64,000 nucleotides of DNA from Actinomadura rubteroloni (GCF_002911665.1 NZ_MTBP01000003.1:186001-250000), one strand, 5' to 3'; positions 1 through 10,571 are shown, counted from the stretch's first letter. Program-made: numbers and translations. Notes: generated by a model from the sequence alone, not told the origin.

Positions 1-1497
1 CGGCACCGGCTCGGTGAGCCGCAGGTGCTCGGTCCGCGCGTCTACATTCCGGACGAGTCCGCTGGGGCGCTGCTCGTCTACGACTACGCGGCGCGGCACG
101 CGGAGAAGCCGATCCCGGTGTCGGGACGGTCCGGCCCGCTGGAGGTCTTCGTCAAGGACGGGATGCTCTGGGCCAACGACCCGGACGGCTCCACCGCCGT
201 CTCCCTCGACCAGGACGGCTCCATCAAGCACATCAGCAAATATGACGACAAGGTCGCGGGCGGCGCCCGCAAGCCGCTGCCCGCGCCCGGCGGCGGAGGC
301 GGCAACGGCGACCCGCGCCCCGGCGACCGGCCGGTGCGCCCGCTGCGGCCCGGCGACCCGCCGTCCGCGCCGCGCGCCGTCGACCCGCAGGGCGACGCCG
401 GGACGATCACCGTGACGTTCCAGTCGTCGGACTTCGGCCGCGTCCGCCCGGACGGCTACGTGCTGCGCGGCCCGGCGGGCGGCCCGGTGCCCGGCGCGTC
501 GCCCGCGCAGGTCCCGCAGGGCGGCGACTACCGGTTCACGGTCGGCGGCCTCCAGTGCGGACGTCCGTACAGCTTCCAGATCACCGTCCGGTACACCGAC
601 CCGCGCACGCACCGGCAGCGCAACGGCGCGTCCGCGCGGTTCACCTCGGGGGCGTGCAAGGAGCCCGCCGCGCCGCAGAACGTCCAGGCCGACCCGGGGA
701 ACGGGACGGTCGCCGTCGCGTTCGACCCGGGCGCGGACGCGGCGGCCGTCACCGGCTACGTCCTCACCGACGACGCGGGCACGCCGTTCCCCGGTGTGAA
801 GCCGCTCGGAACGAACGCGGCGCACCGGTTCCAGGTGACGGGCCTGTCGTGCTCGCGGGACTACACGTTCCGCGTCGCGGCCAAGTACACGAGCGGCGGA
901 CGTTCCGCGCAGGCACTGTCGGAGACGTCCGCGACCGCACGGCCGTGCACCGCGCCGGGCCAGGTCACCGGGTTCCGGGCGACGGGCGTCAACCACGGCG
1001 CGTCGTTGAGCTGGAACCCGGCGCCGGGCTACGACGTCGGCTACCGGATCACCGCGAACGGTGCGACGTACACCACCACGGGGACGAGCTACAGCCTCAC
1101 CGGGCTCACCAACGACCGGCAGTACGACGTCACGATCGTCGCGCTGAACGGCGCGGGCGAGGCCACGCCCGCCCATGCCACGGCGGACCTCGCCGTCGCG
1201 CCGCACGCCCGGACGTACAACGGCCACAACAACGAGTACACGAGCACGATCCTGCACACCGGCCCGAGCACGGGCGACCCGCGCGCCGGGACGTTCCCGA
1301 AGAACTTCACCGGCCCGGTGACCGTCCTGTGCCAGGCGAGCGGGACGTCGGTGACCGACGACAACGACCCGAACCTGAAGAGCAGCGTGTGGGACAAGAT
1401 CGACTACAACGGCGTCAAGTGGGTCAGTGACCTCTACGTCAACACGCCGGGATCCAACGCCGGCCAGTTCTCCTCGACCCTGTGGAGCTGTTCCTGA
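1..1497 (+). CDS. Fibronectin type III repeat protein, 5' end cut by the window
   Basis: The reading frame is open from base 1, so the start lies outside the window; 498 residues are visible. The first ~80 residues look like a beta-propeller-type end (an IPDESAGALLVYDY segment). A Gly/Pro-rich linker (GGGGGNGDPRPGDRP) follows, then about three FN3-like beta-sandwich repeats beginning with PPSAPRAV, EPAAPQNV and APGQVTGF, each closing with a Y-F/Y-V strand. The tail has a few Cys residues. No membrane anchor is seen in the visible part. The next gene, a MoxR ATPase, starts one base after the stop, so this protein is probably co-expressed with the MoxR–DUF58–transglutaminase-like cassette. An extracytoplasmic role is likely from the repeats; no specific function can be assigned. 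Confidence 0.8.
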   Translation, partial: RHRLGEPQVLGPRVYIPDESAGALLVYDYAARHAEKPIPVSGRSGPLEVFVKDGMLWANDPDGSTAVSLDQDGSIKHISKYDDKVAGGARKPLPAPGGGGGNGDPRPGDRPVRPLRPGDPPSAPRAVDPQGDAGTITVTFQSSDFGRVRPDGYVLRGPAGGPVPGASPAQVPQGGDYRFTVGGLQCGRPYSFQITVRYTDPRTHRQRNGASARFTSGACKEPAAPQNVQADPGNGTVAVAFDPGADAAAVTGYVLTDDAGTPFPGVKPLGTNAAHRFQVTGLSCSRDYTFRVAAKYTSGGRSAQALSETSATARPCTAPGQVTGFRATGVNHGASLSWNPAPGYDVGYRITANGATYTTTGTSYSLTGLTNDRQYDVTIVALNGAGEATPAHATADLAVAPHARTYNGHNNEYTSTILHTGPSTGDPRAGTFPKNFTGPVTVLCQASGTSVTDDNDPNLKSSVWDKIDYNGVKWVSDLYVNTPGSNAGQFSSTLWSCS

Positions 1498-1498
1498 G

Positions 1499-2485
<987 letters not shown>

Positions 2486-2487
2486 CG

Positions 2488-3624
2488 ATGCTCACGCCGC
2501 TCGGCCTGGCGACGGCCGCGGGATCGGCGGCGCTGTACGCGGCGGGCTGGTGGCTCGGCTACCCCGAGCCCGCCGCGCTCGGCGCCGCCGGGCTCGCCGC
2601 GTCCGCCGGGGCGCTGCTGTGGACGCTGCCGCGCCCGCGCCTGGAGGTCCGCCGGGAGATCGCGCCGGAGAAGGTCGCGCGCGGCGAGCCCGCCGTCGGC
2701 GTCCTGCACGTGACGAACGCGGGCCGCGCGGTCCGGGGCGGGCTGGCGGCGCGGGACGCGGCCGGGTCCGAGCCCGTCGCGGTCGACCTGCCCCGCATGC
2801 GGCGCGGCGGGCGGCGGACCGTCACCTACCGGCTGCCGACCGCGCGGCGCGGCGAGATCCCCGTCGGGCCGCTGCGGCTGGTGCGCGCCGACCCGCTCGG
2901 CCTCGCGCGCCGCGTCCGCTCCTACGGGACGCCCCGCACGCTGCTGGTGCGGCCCCGGACCGTTCCGCTCGGGCTGCTGCCGTCCGGACGCGCGCACCAC
3001 CTCGAAGGCCCGACGAGCGAGAAATCCCCGGCGGGCACCGCGACGTTCCACGCGCTGCGCGAGTACGTCGTCGGGGACGAGCTGCGGCACGTCCACTGGA
3101 AGTCGTCGGCGCGCACCGGGACGCTCATGGTGCGGCGCCTGGTGGACGCGAGCCTGCCCACCACGACCGTCCTCGTGGACGACCGCGCCGCCGCCTGGCG
3201 CGACCCCGACGACTTCGAGCTGGCCGTGGACGTCGCGGCGTCCGTCGCCGTCGGCGCGGCGCGGGCGAGCTTCCCGGTGCGGGTGCTGGCCGCGTCCGGG
3301 CCGGTCGCGGCGACGCGCGGCGGGCCCGGCGACGCCGAGACGGTCCTGGACCGCCTGACCCGGCTCGCGCTCGACCCCGGCGGCGACCGGTCCGTCACCG
3401 ACGCGCTGCGCGGGGTGCCGGGCGGCGGGTCGCTCGTGGTGGTCGTCCAGGACGGTTCGGCGCTGGCCCGGCTCGCGGCCGTCCGCGCCCGCTACGACCG
3501 CGTCGTCGCGCTGCGGGTGCGGCCCGGGGACGGCGCGCCCGTGCCGCCGGGCGTCCAGGCCGCCGACGTGGAGGGCCTCGACGCGCTCACCGCCGCCTGG
3601 CCGCTGCTCGGGAGGGGCCGGTGA
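2488..3624 (+). CDS. DUF58 domain protein
   Basis: The 378-residue product has two hydrophobic stretches at the N-terminus (about residues 5-50), so it is probably membrane anchored. The DUF58 core carries the signature ALREYVVGDELRHVHWKSS (about residues 190-208) followed by RTGTLMVRR, and a VWA-like fold follows. DUF58 proteins are usually partnered with MoxR ATPases, and here the MoxR gene ends 2 bases upstream. The stop overlaps the GTG of the next gene (GTGA), indicating translational coupling. The biochemical role of DUF58 is not settled; in this cassette it is thought to work at the envelope. Confidence 0.92.
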   Translation: MLTPLGLATAAGSAALYAAGWWLGYPEPAALGAAGLAASAGALLWTLPRPRLEVRREIAPEKVARGEPAVGVLHVTNAGRAVRGGLAARDAAGSEPVAVDLPRMRRGGRRTVTYRLPTARRGEIPVGPLRLVRADPLGLARRVRSYGTPRTLLVRPRTVPLGLLPSGRAHHLEGPTSEKSPAGTATFHALREYVVGDELRHVHWKSSARTGTLMVRRLVDASLPTTTVLVDDRAAAWRDPDDFELAVDVAASVAVGAARASFPVRVLAASGPVAATRGGPGDAETVLDRLTRLALDPGGDRSVTDALRGVPGGGSLVVVVQDGSALARLAAVRARYDRVVALRVRPGDGAPVPPGVQAADVEGLDALTAAWPLLGRGR

Positions 3625-5849
3625 CGCGGCGGTACGTCGCGCTGCCCGTCACCGCCGCGCTCGCGTGCGCGGCCGGGCTCGCGTTCCACCGGGTGTTCGG
3701 GTACGGGCCGGTGCTGCCGGTCGTCGCGGTCGCGGCCGTCGTCCCGACCCTGCTCGCGGCGCTGCTGGCGGGCCGCGCGGACCGGCCGTGGCCGCTGTGG
3801 ACGTCGCTCGTCCTGTCCGTCGCGGCGTGGGCGGGGACGGCCGCCGTCACGGTGCTGCGGCCCGTCGCGGGCGCGTTCCCGGACGCGGTCGCCGACGCCC
3901 TGCTCAGCGCGTGGAAGTCGATCCTCACGACGCTGCCGCCCGTCCCGGCCGATCCGCGCTCGCTGGCCTTCGTCAGCGCGCTGACCTGGCTCGGCGCCGC
4001 CGGGGCGGCGGAACTGGCGCTGCGGACGCCGTGGCGGATCGCGCCGGGGCTGCCGCCGCTCGCGGTGTTCGCGGTCGCGCTGCTGCTCGGCGTCGGCGGG
4101 CCGGGGTCCAACGCGGTGCTCGTCGCCTCGGTCGCGGTGCTGCTGGCGGCGCTCGTGCTCGTCCGGTCGCCGGACGCCGGGGTCCGCCGTGCGCTGACGG
4201 GCGTGCCGGTGGCGGCGGCGCTCGGCGGGGCGGCGTTCCTGCTCGTCCCGCACGTGCCGGTCGGCGCCGAGCCCTACGACCCGCGCGAGCAGGTCCAGGC
4301 GCCGCCCCCGCAGACCCGCGACGGCGTCAGCCCGCTGGACCGCGTCGGCGGCTGGCTGCTGTCGGACGAGGTCCTGTTCACCGTCCGCGCGTCCCGGGCC
4401 GCCGACCAGCGGCTCGTCGCGCTCGACCGGTTCGACGGCGTGACCTGGACGTCCACCGCCCGGTTCGTCCCGACCGGCGGACGCGTGCCCGGCACCGGCG
4501 GCGACGTCGCGCGCCGCCCGCTGGACCAGACGGTCACGATCGCCGGGCTGCCCGGGATCTGGGCGCCCGCCGCCGACCGTCCGCGCCGCCTGGACGGCCT
4601 GGACGCCGTCGTGGACCCGGGCGCCGGGGTCCTCGCCGCCGCGCGCCCGCTGCGGCGCGGCCTGACCTACCGGGTCGAGTCCGCGACGCCGCGCTGGGAT
4701 CCCGACGAACTGCTGTACGCCGACACCGCCGACGACCCCGAGGCCCGCGCCGCCCGCGCGCTGCCGTGGGGGCCGGGGGAGACGCGCGAACCCGTCCAGC
4801 TCGTCGACTTCCGCAAGTTCGCCGAGGCCGCGACCGACGGCTCGTCCGGGCCGTTCCAGCAGGCCGCGCGGCTCGCCGAACGGCTCGCGGCCACCGCCCG
4901 CTACGACGTGTCCGCGCCGCCCGGCCACGGCTACCGGCAGCTCGACTACTTCCTCGGGACGTCGCGGCGCGGGACGTCCGAGCAGTTCGCCACGCTGTTC
5001 GCCGTGCTCGGCCGGACGATCGGGCTGCCCACCCGCGTCGTCGTCGGGTTCCGCCCGGCGGCGCCGCTCGGCGGGATCACCGAGGTCCGGTCGCGGGACG
5101 TCCTGGTCTGGCCCGAGGTGAAGTTCGCGGGCGCCGGCTGGGTGCCGTTCGACCCGACGCCCGCCAAGCGCGGGAAGTCCAAGCGGGCCGACGTCGCGGC
5201 GGGCGAGTCGAAGAAGCTGGAGCAGGCGCAGAAGGACGCGGCGGCGCGGCCGGGCGACGGCGCGGGGACGCCGCCGAGCGCGGCGCCCGTCCCACGGCCC
5301 GCCGCGCGCTCCGGGCACGGCGCGCCGCCCTGGCCCGTCCTCGCGGGGGCGCTCGCCGCGGCGCTCGTCGTCGGCTACCTCGCGGCCGTGCTCGCCGCGC
5401 CCGTCCTGCGCCGCCGTCGCCGCCGCGCCGGGACGCCCGCCGAACGCGTCGCCGGGGCCTGGCGGCAGGCGCTGGACGCCGTCGCCGCGCTCGGCCTGCG
5501 CTCCGCCCGGACGCTCACCGCGCACGAGGTCGCCGCGTTCGGCGCCGAGCGGGCCGGGGACGCCGCGTCCGGCGACCTGCGCCCGCTCGCCGACCTCGCC
5601 AACCGCGCCCGGTTCGCGGCGTCGCCGGTCACCGCCGCCGACGCCGACCGCGCCTGGACGCACGCCGACCGGATCGCCCGCCTCGCCGCCGCCCGGACGC
5701 GGTTCGCCCGGCGGCTGCACCCGCGCGAGCTGCGCCGGGACCGTCAGCGCGCCGTCCGGGCGCCCCGGACGCACACCGGCGACGACCAGGACACGTCCGC
5801 CGCCTTCCCCTGGTTGACGCGCAGGAGGGCGCCCACCCGGAAGCAGTAG
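3621..5849 (+). CDS. Transglutaminase-like membrane protein (TgpA/DUF3488 type), catalytic residues replaced
   Basis: The 742-residue protein starts at the GTG overlapping the DUF58 stop. About six hydrophobic segments fill residues 1-215, an extracytoplasmic domain follows, then another membrane segment (near 570-590) and a cytoplasmic DUF4129-like tail. This is the TgpA layout. The transglutaminase core is recognisable (GTSEQFATLFAVLGRTIGLP, then GWVPFDPTP). The position normally holding the nucleophilic Cys is Ser (about residue 453), and the catalytic His of the usual D-A-H-A-W is Leu (about 495, DVLVW). I infer it is not an active transpeptidase and may be a scaffold. Its last 106 bases overlap the convergent kinase gene. 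It is the third member of the MoxR–DUF58 cassette. Confidence 0.9.
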   Translation: MTRRYVALPVTAALACAAGLAFHRVFGYGPVLPVVAVAAVVPTLLAALLAGRADRPWPLWTSLVLSVAAWAGTAAVTVLRPVAGAFPDAVADALLSAWKSILTTLPPVPADPRSLAFVSALTWLGAAGAAELALRTPWRIAPGLPPLAVFAVALLLGVGGPGSNAVLVASVAVLLAALVLVRSPDAGVRRALTGVPVAAALGGAAFLLVPHVPVGAEPYDPREQVQAPPPQTRDGVSPLDRVGGWLLSDEVLFTVRASRAADQRLVALDRFDGVTWTSTARFVPTGGRVPGTGGDVARRPLDQTVTIAGLPGIWAPAADRPRRLDGLDAVVDPGAGVLAAARPLRRGLTYRVESATPRWDPDELLYADTADDPEARAARALPWGPGETREPVQLVDFRKFAEAATDGSSGPFQQAARLAERLAATARYDVSAPPGHGYRQLDYFLGTSRRGTSEQFATLFAVLGRTIGLPTRVVVGFRPAAPLGGITEVRSRDVLVWPEVKFAGAGWVPFDPTPAKRGKSKRADVAAGESKKLEQAQKDAAARPGDGAGTPPSAAPVPRPAARSGHGAPPWPVLAGALAAALVVGYLAAVLAAPVLRRRRRRAGTPAERVAGAWRQALDAVAALGLRSARTLTAHEVAAFGAERAGDAASGDLRPLADLANRARFAASPVTAADADRAWTHADRIARLAAARTRFARRLHPRELRRDRQRAVRAPRTHTGDDQDTSAAFPWLTRRRAPTRKQ

Positions 5850-7420
5850 CCGCGCTTGGCGTTCAGTCCCGTGACGGTCACCGCCTGCGCGCCGTTGCCC
5901 GCCGACACGACGGCCTGCCCGTCCGCCGGCTTCTTCAGGACGAGGATCGCGAGCTGCCGGGACGCCGCCGGGAGCTTCCAGCTCAGCGCGGCCGTCGTCC
6001 CGTACGGGCGGACGACCACGCCGCGCGGGCGCGTCGCCGTGTACCGGGAGCGCGGGATCGGGCCGGTGTCCGCGCTCGGCGCGGCGCTCGCGACCGGCGT
6101 CGCGGCCTTCGGCGCCGGGGGAGGAGACGGCTTGTCCCCGCCGCCCCACACCAGCGCGCCCACCCCGGCCGCCAGGCCGCCGACGAGCGCGACGGACGCC
6201 GCGATGATCAGCCCCGGGCGCGGCCCGTCCCGCCGCGCGGGCGGCTGGGGGAGCGTCCCGGGATGCGTGCCGGACGGCGCAGGGACGGCCCCGGGATGCG
6301 TGCCGAGCGACCCGACATGCGAGCTGAACGTGCCGGGGACGGTCCCGGGATGCGTGCCCGACGGCTCAGGCACGATCCCGGGCTGCGTGCCGGGCGGCTG
6401 GGGGACGGTCCGGGGCCGCGTGTCGGGCGGCGCGGTGTCCTGCGGGACGGGCGCCTGCCACGGGCTCTGCTGTGCCGGGGCGGCGGGCGCGACCATCGCG
6501 GTCGACGCCCAGTCCGGGATCGGCGGCGGGGGCGGCACGTCGCTCCCCACCGGAACCGTGCCCGCCGTGCTGTCCGCCGTGCCGTACGCCAGGTCCGTGA
6601 CCGGCAGTCCGAGTTCGGCCTGCATGCCGCGCAGCGCCTGCGCGAACGCGACCGCGTCCGGATACCGGTCGGCGGGCGCCTTGGCCATCGCCCGCGCGAT
6701 CACCGCGTGGACGCCCGGCGGTACGTGCGGCCCGAACGGCGGCGGCGCGTCGTTCAGGATCCGCAGCATGAGCTGCGCCATGCCCTCGCCCTTCGGCCCC
6801 TTGAACGCGGGCCGTCCCGCGAGGAGCTGGTAGAGCGTCGAGCCGAGCGAGTACAGGTCCGAGCCGACCCCGGCGGGCCGTCCCTCCAGCACTTCGGGCG
6901 CGGCGTGGTGCGGGGTGAACGCCTGCGTGTGCTGGGCGTCCAGGGAGTCCACGAGCCGGGCGATCCCGAAGTCGGCGAGCGCGGGCTCCCCGTACCGCGA
7001 CACGAGGATGTTCTGCGGCTTGATGTCGCGGTGCAGCACGTCGATCTCGTGGACGGCCGCCAGCGCGCCCGCGATCTTCACCCCGACCCGCAGCGCGTCC
7101 GCGACCGGCAGCGGCCCGTCCCGGTCCAGCCGGTCGGCGAGCGCGCCGTGCTCGAAGTACTCCATCGCGATGTACGGCGAGCCCGCCCGCGTCGTCCCGG
7201 TGTCGAGGACGGTCACGACGTTCGGATGCCCCGACAGTCGCGCGGTGATCGTGCACTCGCGCTGGAACCGGCGCAGCGCCGCGTCGTCCACGGCGTGGAC
7301 CGACAGCACCTTCAGCGCGACGAGACGGTCGAGCCGCTCCTGCCGGGCGCGGTAGACGACGCTGAACCCGCCCTCCCCGGCCCTGTCCAGCACGCGGTAG
7401 CCGGGCACGTCCTCGGTCAT
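5744..7420 (-). CDS. PknB-type Ser/Thr protein kinase with extracellular FN3-like domain
   Basis: The 558-residue product has an N-terminal kinase domain (about residues 8-265): glycine loop GEGGFSVVY, catalytic-lysine motif VALKV, HRDIKPQN catalytic loop, DFG in LADFGIARL, and a PE motif (AAPEVLEG). All key residues are present, so it should be active. A Pro/Gly/Thr-rich juxtamembrane region with repeated GTHPG-like units follows, then one membrane helix (LIIAASVALVGGLAAGVGAL) and an extracellular FN3-like domain. The start is the ATG at 7420, which begins directly at the kinase domain; the frame upstream of it is unconserved. It converges on, and overlaps, the transglutaminase-like gene by 106 bases. 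The repeats suggest a flexible stalk. Confidence 0.93.
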   Translation of the reverse strand: MTEDVPGYRVLDRAGEGGFSVVYRARQERLDRLVALKVLSVHAVDDAALRRFQRECTITARLSGHPNVVTVLDTGTTRAGSPYIAMEYFEHGALADRLDRDGPLPVADALRVGVKIAGALAAVHEIDVLHRDIKPQNILVSRYGEPALADFGIARLVDSLDAQHTQAFTPHHAAPEVLEGRPAGVGSDLYSLGSTLYQLLAGRPAFKGPKGEGMAQLMLRILNDAPPPFGPHVPPGVHAVIARAMAKAPADRYPDAVAFAQALRGMQAELGLPVTDLAYGTADSTAGTVPVGSDVPPPPPIPDWASTAMVAPAAPAQQSPWQAPVPQDTAPPDTRPRTVPQPPGTQPGIVPEPSGTHPGTVPGTFSSHVGSLGTHPGAVPAPSGTHPGTLPQPPARRDGPRPGLIIAASVALVGGLAAGVGALVWGGGDKPSPPPAPKAATPVASAAPSADTGPIPRSRYTATRPRGVVVRPYGTTAALSWKLPAASRQLAILVLKKPADGQAVVSAGNGAQAVTVTGLNAKRGYCFRVGALLRVNQGKAADVSWSSPVCVRGARTAR

Positions 7421-7637
7421 CGGGAGCGGGATCCTCTGCTCGGGGGGCGGGCGTTCCAGCGTAGTACGCGGACGATTCGGACGCCGCATCCGCGCCGCGC
7501 CGCACGCGTGAACGGCCTCACATCGCGGAAAGGCGGAATTGCCCTTTATCGCGGGTCCGGGTTCCGTCAATTCGGCTGTCCACCGCGTCCGCGATCTCTA
7601 GCCTTTCCGCATCACGACGCGAAGAGGAGGGGGCGCG

Positions 7638-9191
7638 ATGCCGGAGACGACCGGAGAGAAGCCCGCCACGGGAACGCTTTACCGCGATCTCGTCTGGCTC
7701 GCCTATCTCGTCCTGCCCGACCGGGGCACCCGCACCCGGCGGATCGCGCTCGCGCGGCGCATCGCCGACGCGGCCGTCGCCGGGCGCCCGCGCGACCCGC
7801 GCCGCCGCCGGACCCGCGTGCTGCGCCGCGCCGCCCGGCCGCCGCGCCGGCTCGCGCTCGGCCTCGGGCCGTGGACGCGGGCGCTGCCCGTCCCGCTGCC
7901 CGCCCCGGCGCTCACCGACCTGCTCGGGACGCTCGACCCGCCCGTCCGGATCGCCTACGTGCTGCGGCGGCTCGCCGGGATCCCCGGCTACGAGGTCCGC
8001 GACCAGCTCACGATGCTGCGCGTCGCCGACCCGGCCGCCGTGCTCGCCGCCGCCGAGGCCGCGCCCGAGCCACCCGAGGTGCCCGCGCCGTTCCCTGCCG
8101 CGCAGGTACGCCCGGTGCGGCGCCGCTCGCTCGTCCCGGTGACGGCCGGGGCCGCGCTCACCGCGACGCTCGTCGGCGCGCTCGCCGCCGGGGAGGCCGG
8201 ACGGCTCGGCGTGGACGGCACCGCCGCCGCCCGCGACCTGCGCGTCGTCGCCGCCCCGCCGGACGCCTGGCGCACCGGCCCGCACCGCCTCGACACCTGG
8301 CCCGCGCGCGGCGACCTGGCGTCCGACCGGGACTTCGCCGGCCGTGCCGCGCGGGCCTTCGCCACCGCCGACCGCACCGGCCCGGACCGGGCGCAACTGC
8401 TGTTCGCGGGCCGCGTCGGCGGCCGTCCCGTCGCGCTGCTGCGCCGGGCGGGCCGCGTCGCGCGGTTCGCGGGCGGGTCCGTCGAGGTCGTCTCGGCGGG
8501 CGAGGACGCCGAGACCCCGCTCGCGCTCGGCGACGGCCGCTACCTGCTGCCGCCGTGGATCGCGTCGGTGACCACGCCCGCCGGACGGGCCGTCCCGGTG
8601 CGGTCCGGCGTGACCGACCCCGTCGCGCCCACGACCCGCTGCGGTCGCGGCCCGCTGTTCGACCAGCACGGGCCGGGGACGGCCGTCCGGACCGTCGGCC
8701 ACCTCGGCGGCCCGCGTCCGCTCGCCCTGTCCTACCGGATGCCGGGCACGCCGCCCGTCACCCGCCTGACCGGCGGCGGCCTGCACCTGTGGGAGCGGCT
8801 GGGCTGCGCGCTCCCGCAGCCCGCCCGCCCCCTCGGCGAGGCCCGCGCGTACGACTTCTGGTCCGGGCAGCTCCCCTTCGACGGCGGGCGCGGCGACTGG
8901 ACGTGCACCCGCCTCACCTTCGCGGGCGGCGGCACGACCTCCCGCGCCGTCCTGCTCACGCCCCGCGCCGAGCAGGCCACCGGCTGGTGCGACGAGGCGC
9001 GCCCGGTGGCGGGCGCCTGGTGGCGGGCGCCGTCCGGCCGCTGGGCCTACATCGCCGCCGCCCGCCGGGACCTGACGCCGTCGGTGGACGGCCGTCCGCG
9101 CAGCATTTCCCGGCGCGGCGGGCTATTGATCGTCCCCGGCCCGGATTCCCCGCATTCGCCGTCCGCGACTTTCACCGCGTCCGCCCACTGA
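7638..9191 (+). CDS. Uncharacterised single-span membrane protein
   Basis: A good ribosome site (GAGGAGG) precedes the ATG. The first ~170 residues are cytoplasmic, rich in Arg, and include helices around residues 98-140 (a VRIAYVLRRLAGIPG stretch) faintly like a sigma-factor region 4; I do not trust this enough to call it one. A hydrophobic helix (LVPVTAGAALTATLVGALAAG, about residues 168-188) follows, then a ~325-residue probably extracytoplasmic domain with several Cys and Trp residues. The layout resembles membrane-anchored proteins with an N-terminal cytoplasmic helical part, as in anti-sigma-like systems. No family is recognised. It stands alone between the divergent kinase gene and the racemase. 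Confidence 0.75.
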   Translation: MPETTGEKPATGTLYRDLVWLAYLVLPDRGTRTRRIALARRIADAAVAGRPRDPRRRRTRVLRRAARPPRRLALGLGPWTRALPVPLPAPALTDLLGTLDPPVRIAYVLRRLAGIPGYEVRDQLTMLRVADPAAVLAAAEAAPEPPEVPAPFPAAQVRPVRRRSLVPVTAGAALTATLVGALAAGEAGRLGVDGTAAARDLRVVAAPPDAWRTGPHRLDTWPARGDLASDRDFAGRAARAFATADRTGPDRAQLLFAGRVGGRPVALLRRAGRVARFAGGSVEVVSAGEDAETPLALGDGRYLLPPWIASVTTPAGRAVPVRSGVTDPVAPTTRCGRGPLFDQHGPGTAVRTVGHLGGPRPLALSYRMPGTPPVTRLTGGGLHLWERLGCALPQPARPLGEARAYDFWSGQLPFDGGRGDWTCTRLTFAGGGTTSRAVLLTPRAEQATGWCDEARPVAGAWWRAPSGRWAYIAAARRDLTPSVDGRPRSISRRGGLLIVPGPDSPHSPSATFTASAH

Positions 9192-9351
9192 CCTTTTCCG
9201 GTGATCAACTGAAGAATCGGGCATTACCCTTGAGCCCCGCCGGGGCCGCCGCATCCGCATTGTTCGCGCCAGGGCGGGTCAGCGCGTGCTTACGGGGATG
9301 CGGCAGACTGGACGCCGACCGAACGACGTTCTGGGGAAGAGGGGTGGCCGG

Positions 9352-10497
9352 ATGGGTGCGGGGCCGCTGGACGGGGTGCGCGTGATCGAGCTGGCCGGGA
9401 TCGGCCCCGGGCCGTTCGCCGCGATGCTGCTGGCCGATCTCGGAGCCGACGTGATCCGGGTGGACCGGGCGTCGGCCGTGGCGGGCGCGGGGGCGACCGG
9501 CGGCACGGACTTCACCAACCGGGGCAAGCGGTCCATCGCGATCGACCTCAAGAGCGACGCCGGACGGGACGTCGTCCTGCGGATGGTCGAGAAGGCCGAC
9601 GTGCTGGTGGAAGGCTTCCGTCCCGGCGTCACCGAGCGGCTGGGCCTCGGCCCGGACGACTGCCTCGCCCGCAACCGGAGTCTCGTCTACGGGCGCATGA
9701 CCGGCTGGGGCCAGGACGGGCCGCTCGCGCAGAGCGCCGGGCACGACATCGGCTACATCGCCGTCACCGGCGCGCTGCACGCGATCGGCCGGGCGGGCGG
9801 TCCGCCGCAGGTCCCGATGAACCTGCTCGGCGACTTCGCGGGCGGCAGCATGTACCTCGTCGTCGGCGTGCTCGCCGCGCTGCTGGAGTCCAGGATCAGC
9901 GGACGCGGCCAGGTCGTGGACGCCGCGATCGTGGACGGCGTCGCGCACCTGTCCACGTTCATCCACGGCTTCATGGCGGGTGGATTGTGGACGGACGAGC
10001 GCGGCGTCAACATGCTCGACACCGGCGCCCCCTGGTACGACGTCTACGAGACGGCCGACGGGAAGCACGTCGCGGTCGGCGCGATCGAGCCGCAGTTCTA
10101 CGCCGAACTGCTCGCCAAGCTGGGCCTGGACGCCGCCGGTCTCCCCGGCCAGCACGACCGCGCCGGATGGGACGAGCTGCGCGAGACCTTCGCCGCCCGC
10201 TTCAAGGAGCGCACCCGCGACGAGTGGGCCGAGATCTTCCTGCCCGGGGACGCGTGCGTCGCGCCCGTCCTGTCGCTGACCGAGGCCGCCGAACACCCGT
10301 ACAACACGGCCCGCGACGTCTTCCCCGAGCACGCCGGACACCGGCAGCCCGCCCCCGCGCCGCGCTTCTCCCGGACGCCGGGGGAGACCGCCGGGCTCCC
10401 CGTCCTGCCGGGCGGCCAGACCCGCGACGTCCTCGCCGACCTCGGGTTCGCCGACGCCGACGACCTGCTGGCCTCGGGCGCCGTCGTCCAGGGCTAG
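9352..10497 (+). CDS. mcr: Alpha-methylacyl-CoA racemase (CaiB/BaiF CoA-transferase family)
   Basis: The 381-residue product inverts the 2-methyl centre of branched acyl-CoA esters, allowing beta-oxidation of (2R)-methyl fatty acids or sterol side chains. Family motifs are clear: GIGPGPFAAMLLADLGADV at the N-terminus and NRGKRSIAIDLK. The catalytic residues known from the M. tuberculosis enzyme (His126, Asp156, Glu241) have equivalents with a constant offset of five: His131 in GHDIGY, Asp161 in GDFAGG and Glu246 in AIEPQF. This favours racemase over CoA-transferase. The start is the ATG at 9352, preceded by a GAAGAGGGG ribosome site; the longer frame lacks conserved sequence. It stands alone, with no catabolic operon beside it. 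Confidence 0.93.
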   Translation: MGAGPLDGVRVIELAGIGPGPFAAMLLADLGADVIRVDRASAVAGAGATGGTDFTNRGKRSIAIDLKSDAGRDVVLRMVEKADVLVEGFRPGVTERLGLGPDDCLARNRSLVYGRMTGWGQDGPLAQSAGHDIGYIAVTGALHAIGRAGGPPQVPMNLLGDFAGGSMYLVVGVLAALLESRISGRGQVVDAAIVDGVAHLSTFIHGFMAGGLWTDERGVNMLDTGAPWYDVYETADGKHVAVGAIEPQFYAELLAKLGLDAAGLPGQHDRAGWDELRETFAARFKERTRDEWAEIFLPGDACVAPVLSLTEAAEHPYNTARDVFPEHAGHRQPAPAPRFSRTPGETAGLPVLPGGQTRDVLADLGFADADDLLASGAVVQG

Positions 10498-10571
10498 CGC
10501 CGCGACGCCGAGCAGGACGGCGGTGACCGCGAGTCCGCCCGAACGCCCTCGTCCGGCGGGCGTGACGCCCT

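Noticed and set aside
3492..6149. Long minus-strand reading frame (885 codons) across DUF58 and the transglutaminase-like gene
   Set aside because: It is an Arg/Pro/Gly-rich, low-complexity product opposite well-supported genes, as expected from GC-rich third codon positions.
7638..8060. Possible sigma-factor region in the membrane protein
   Set aside because: The resemblance is limited to one helix pair and lacks the conserved sigma-70 residues; left as unassigned.
3665..9385. 1,906-codon plus-strand frame
   Set aside because: It runs through three supported genes in other frames or strands and has no domain; an artefact of high GC.
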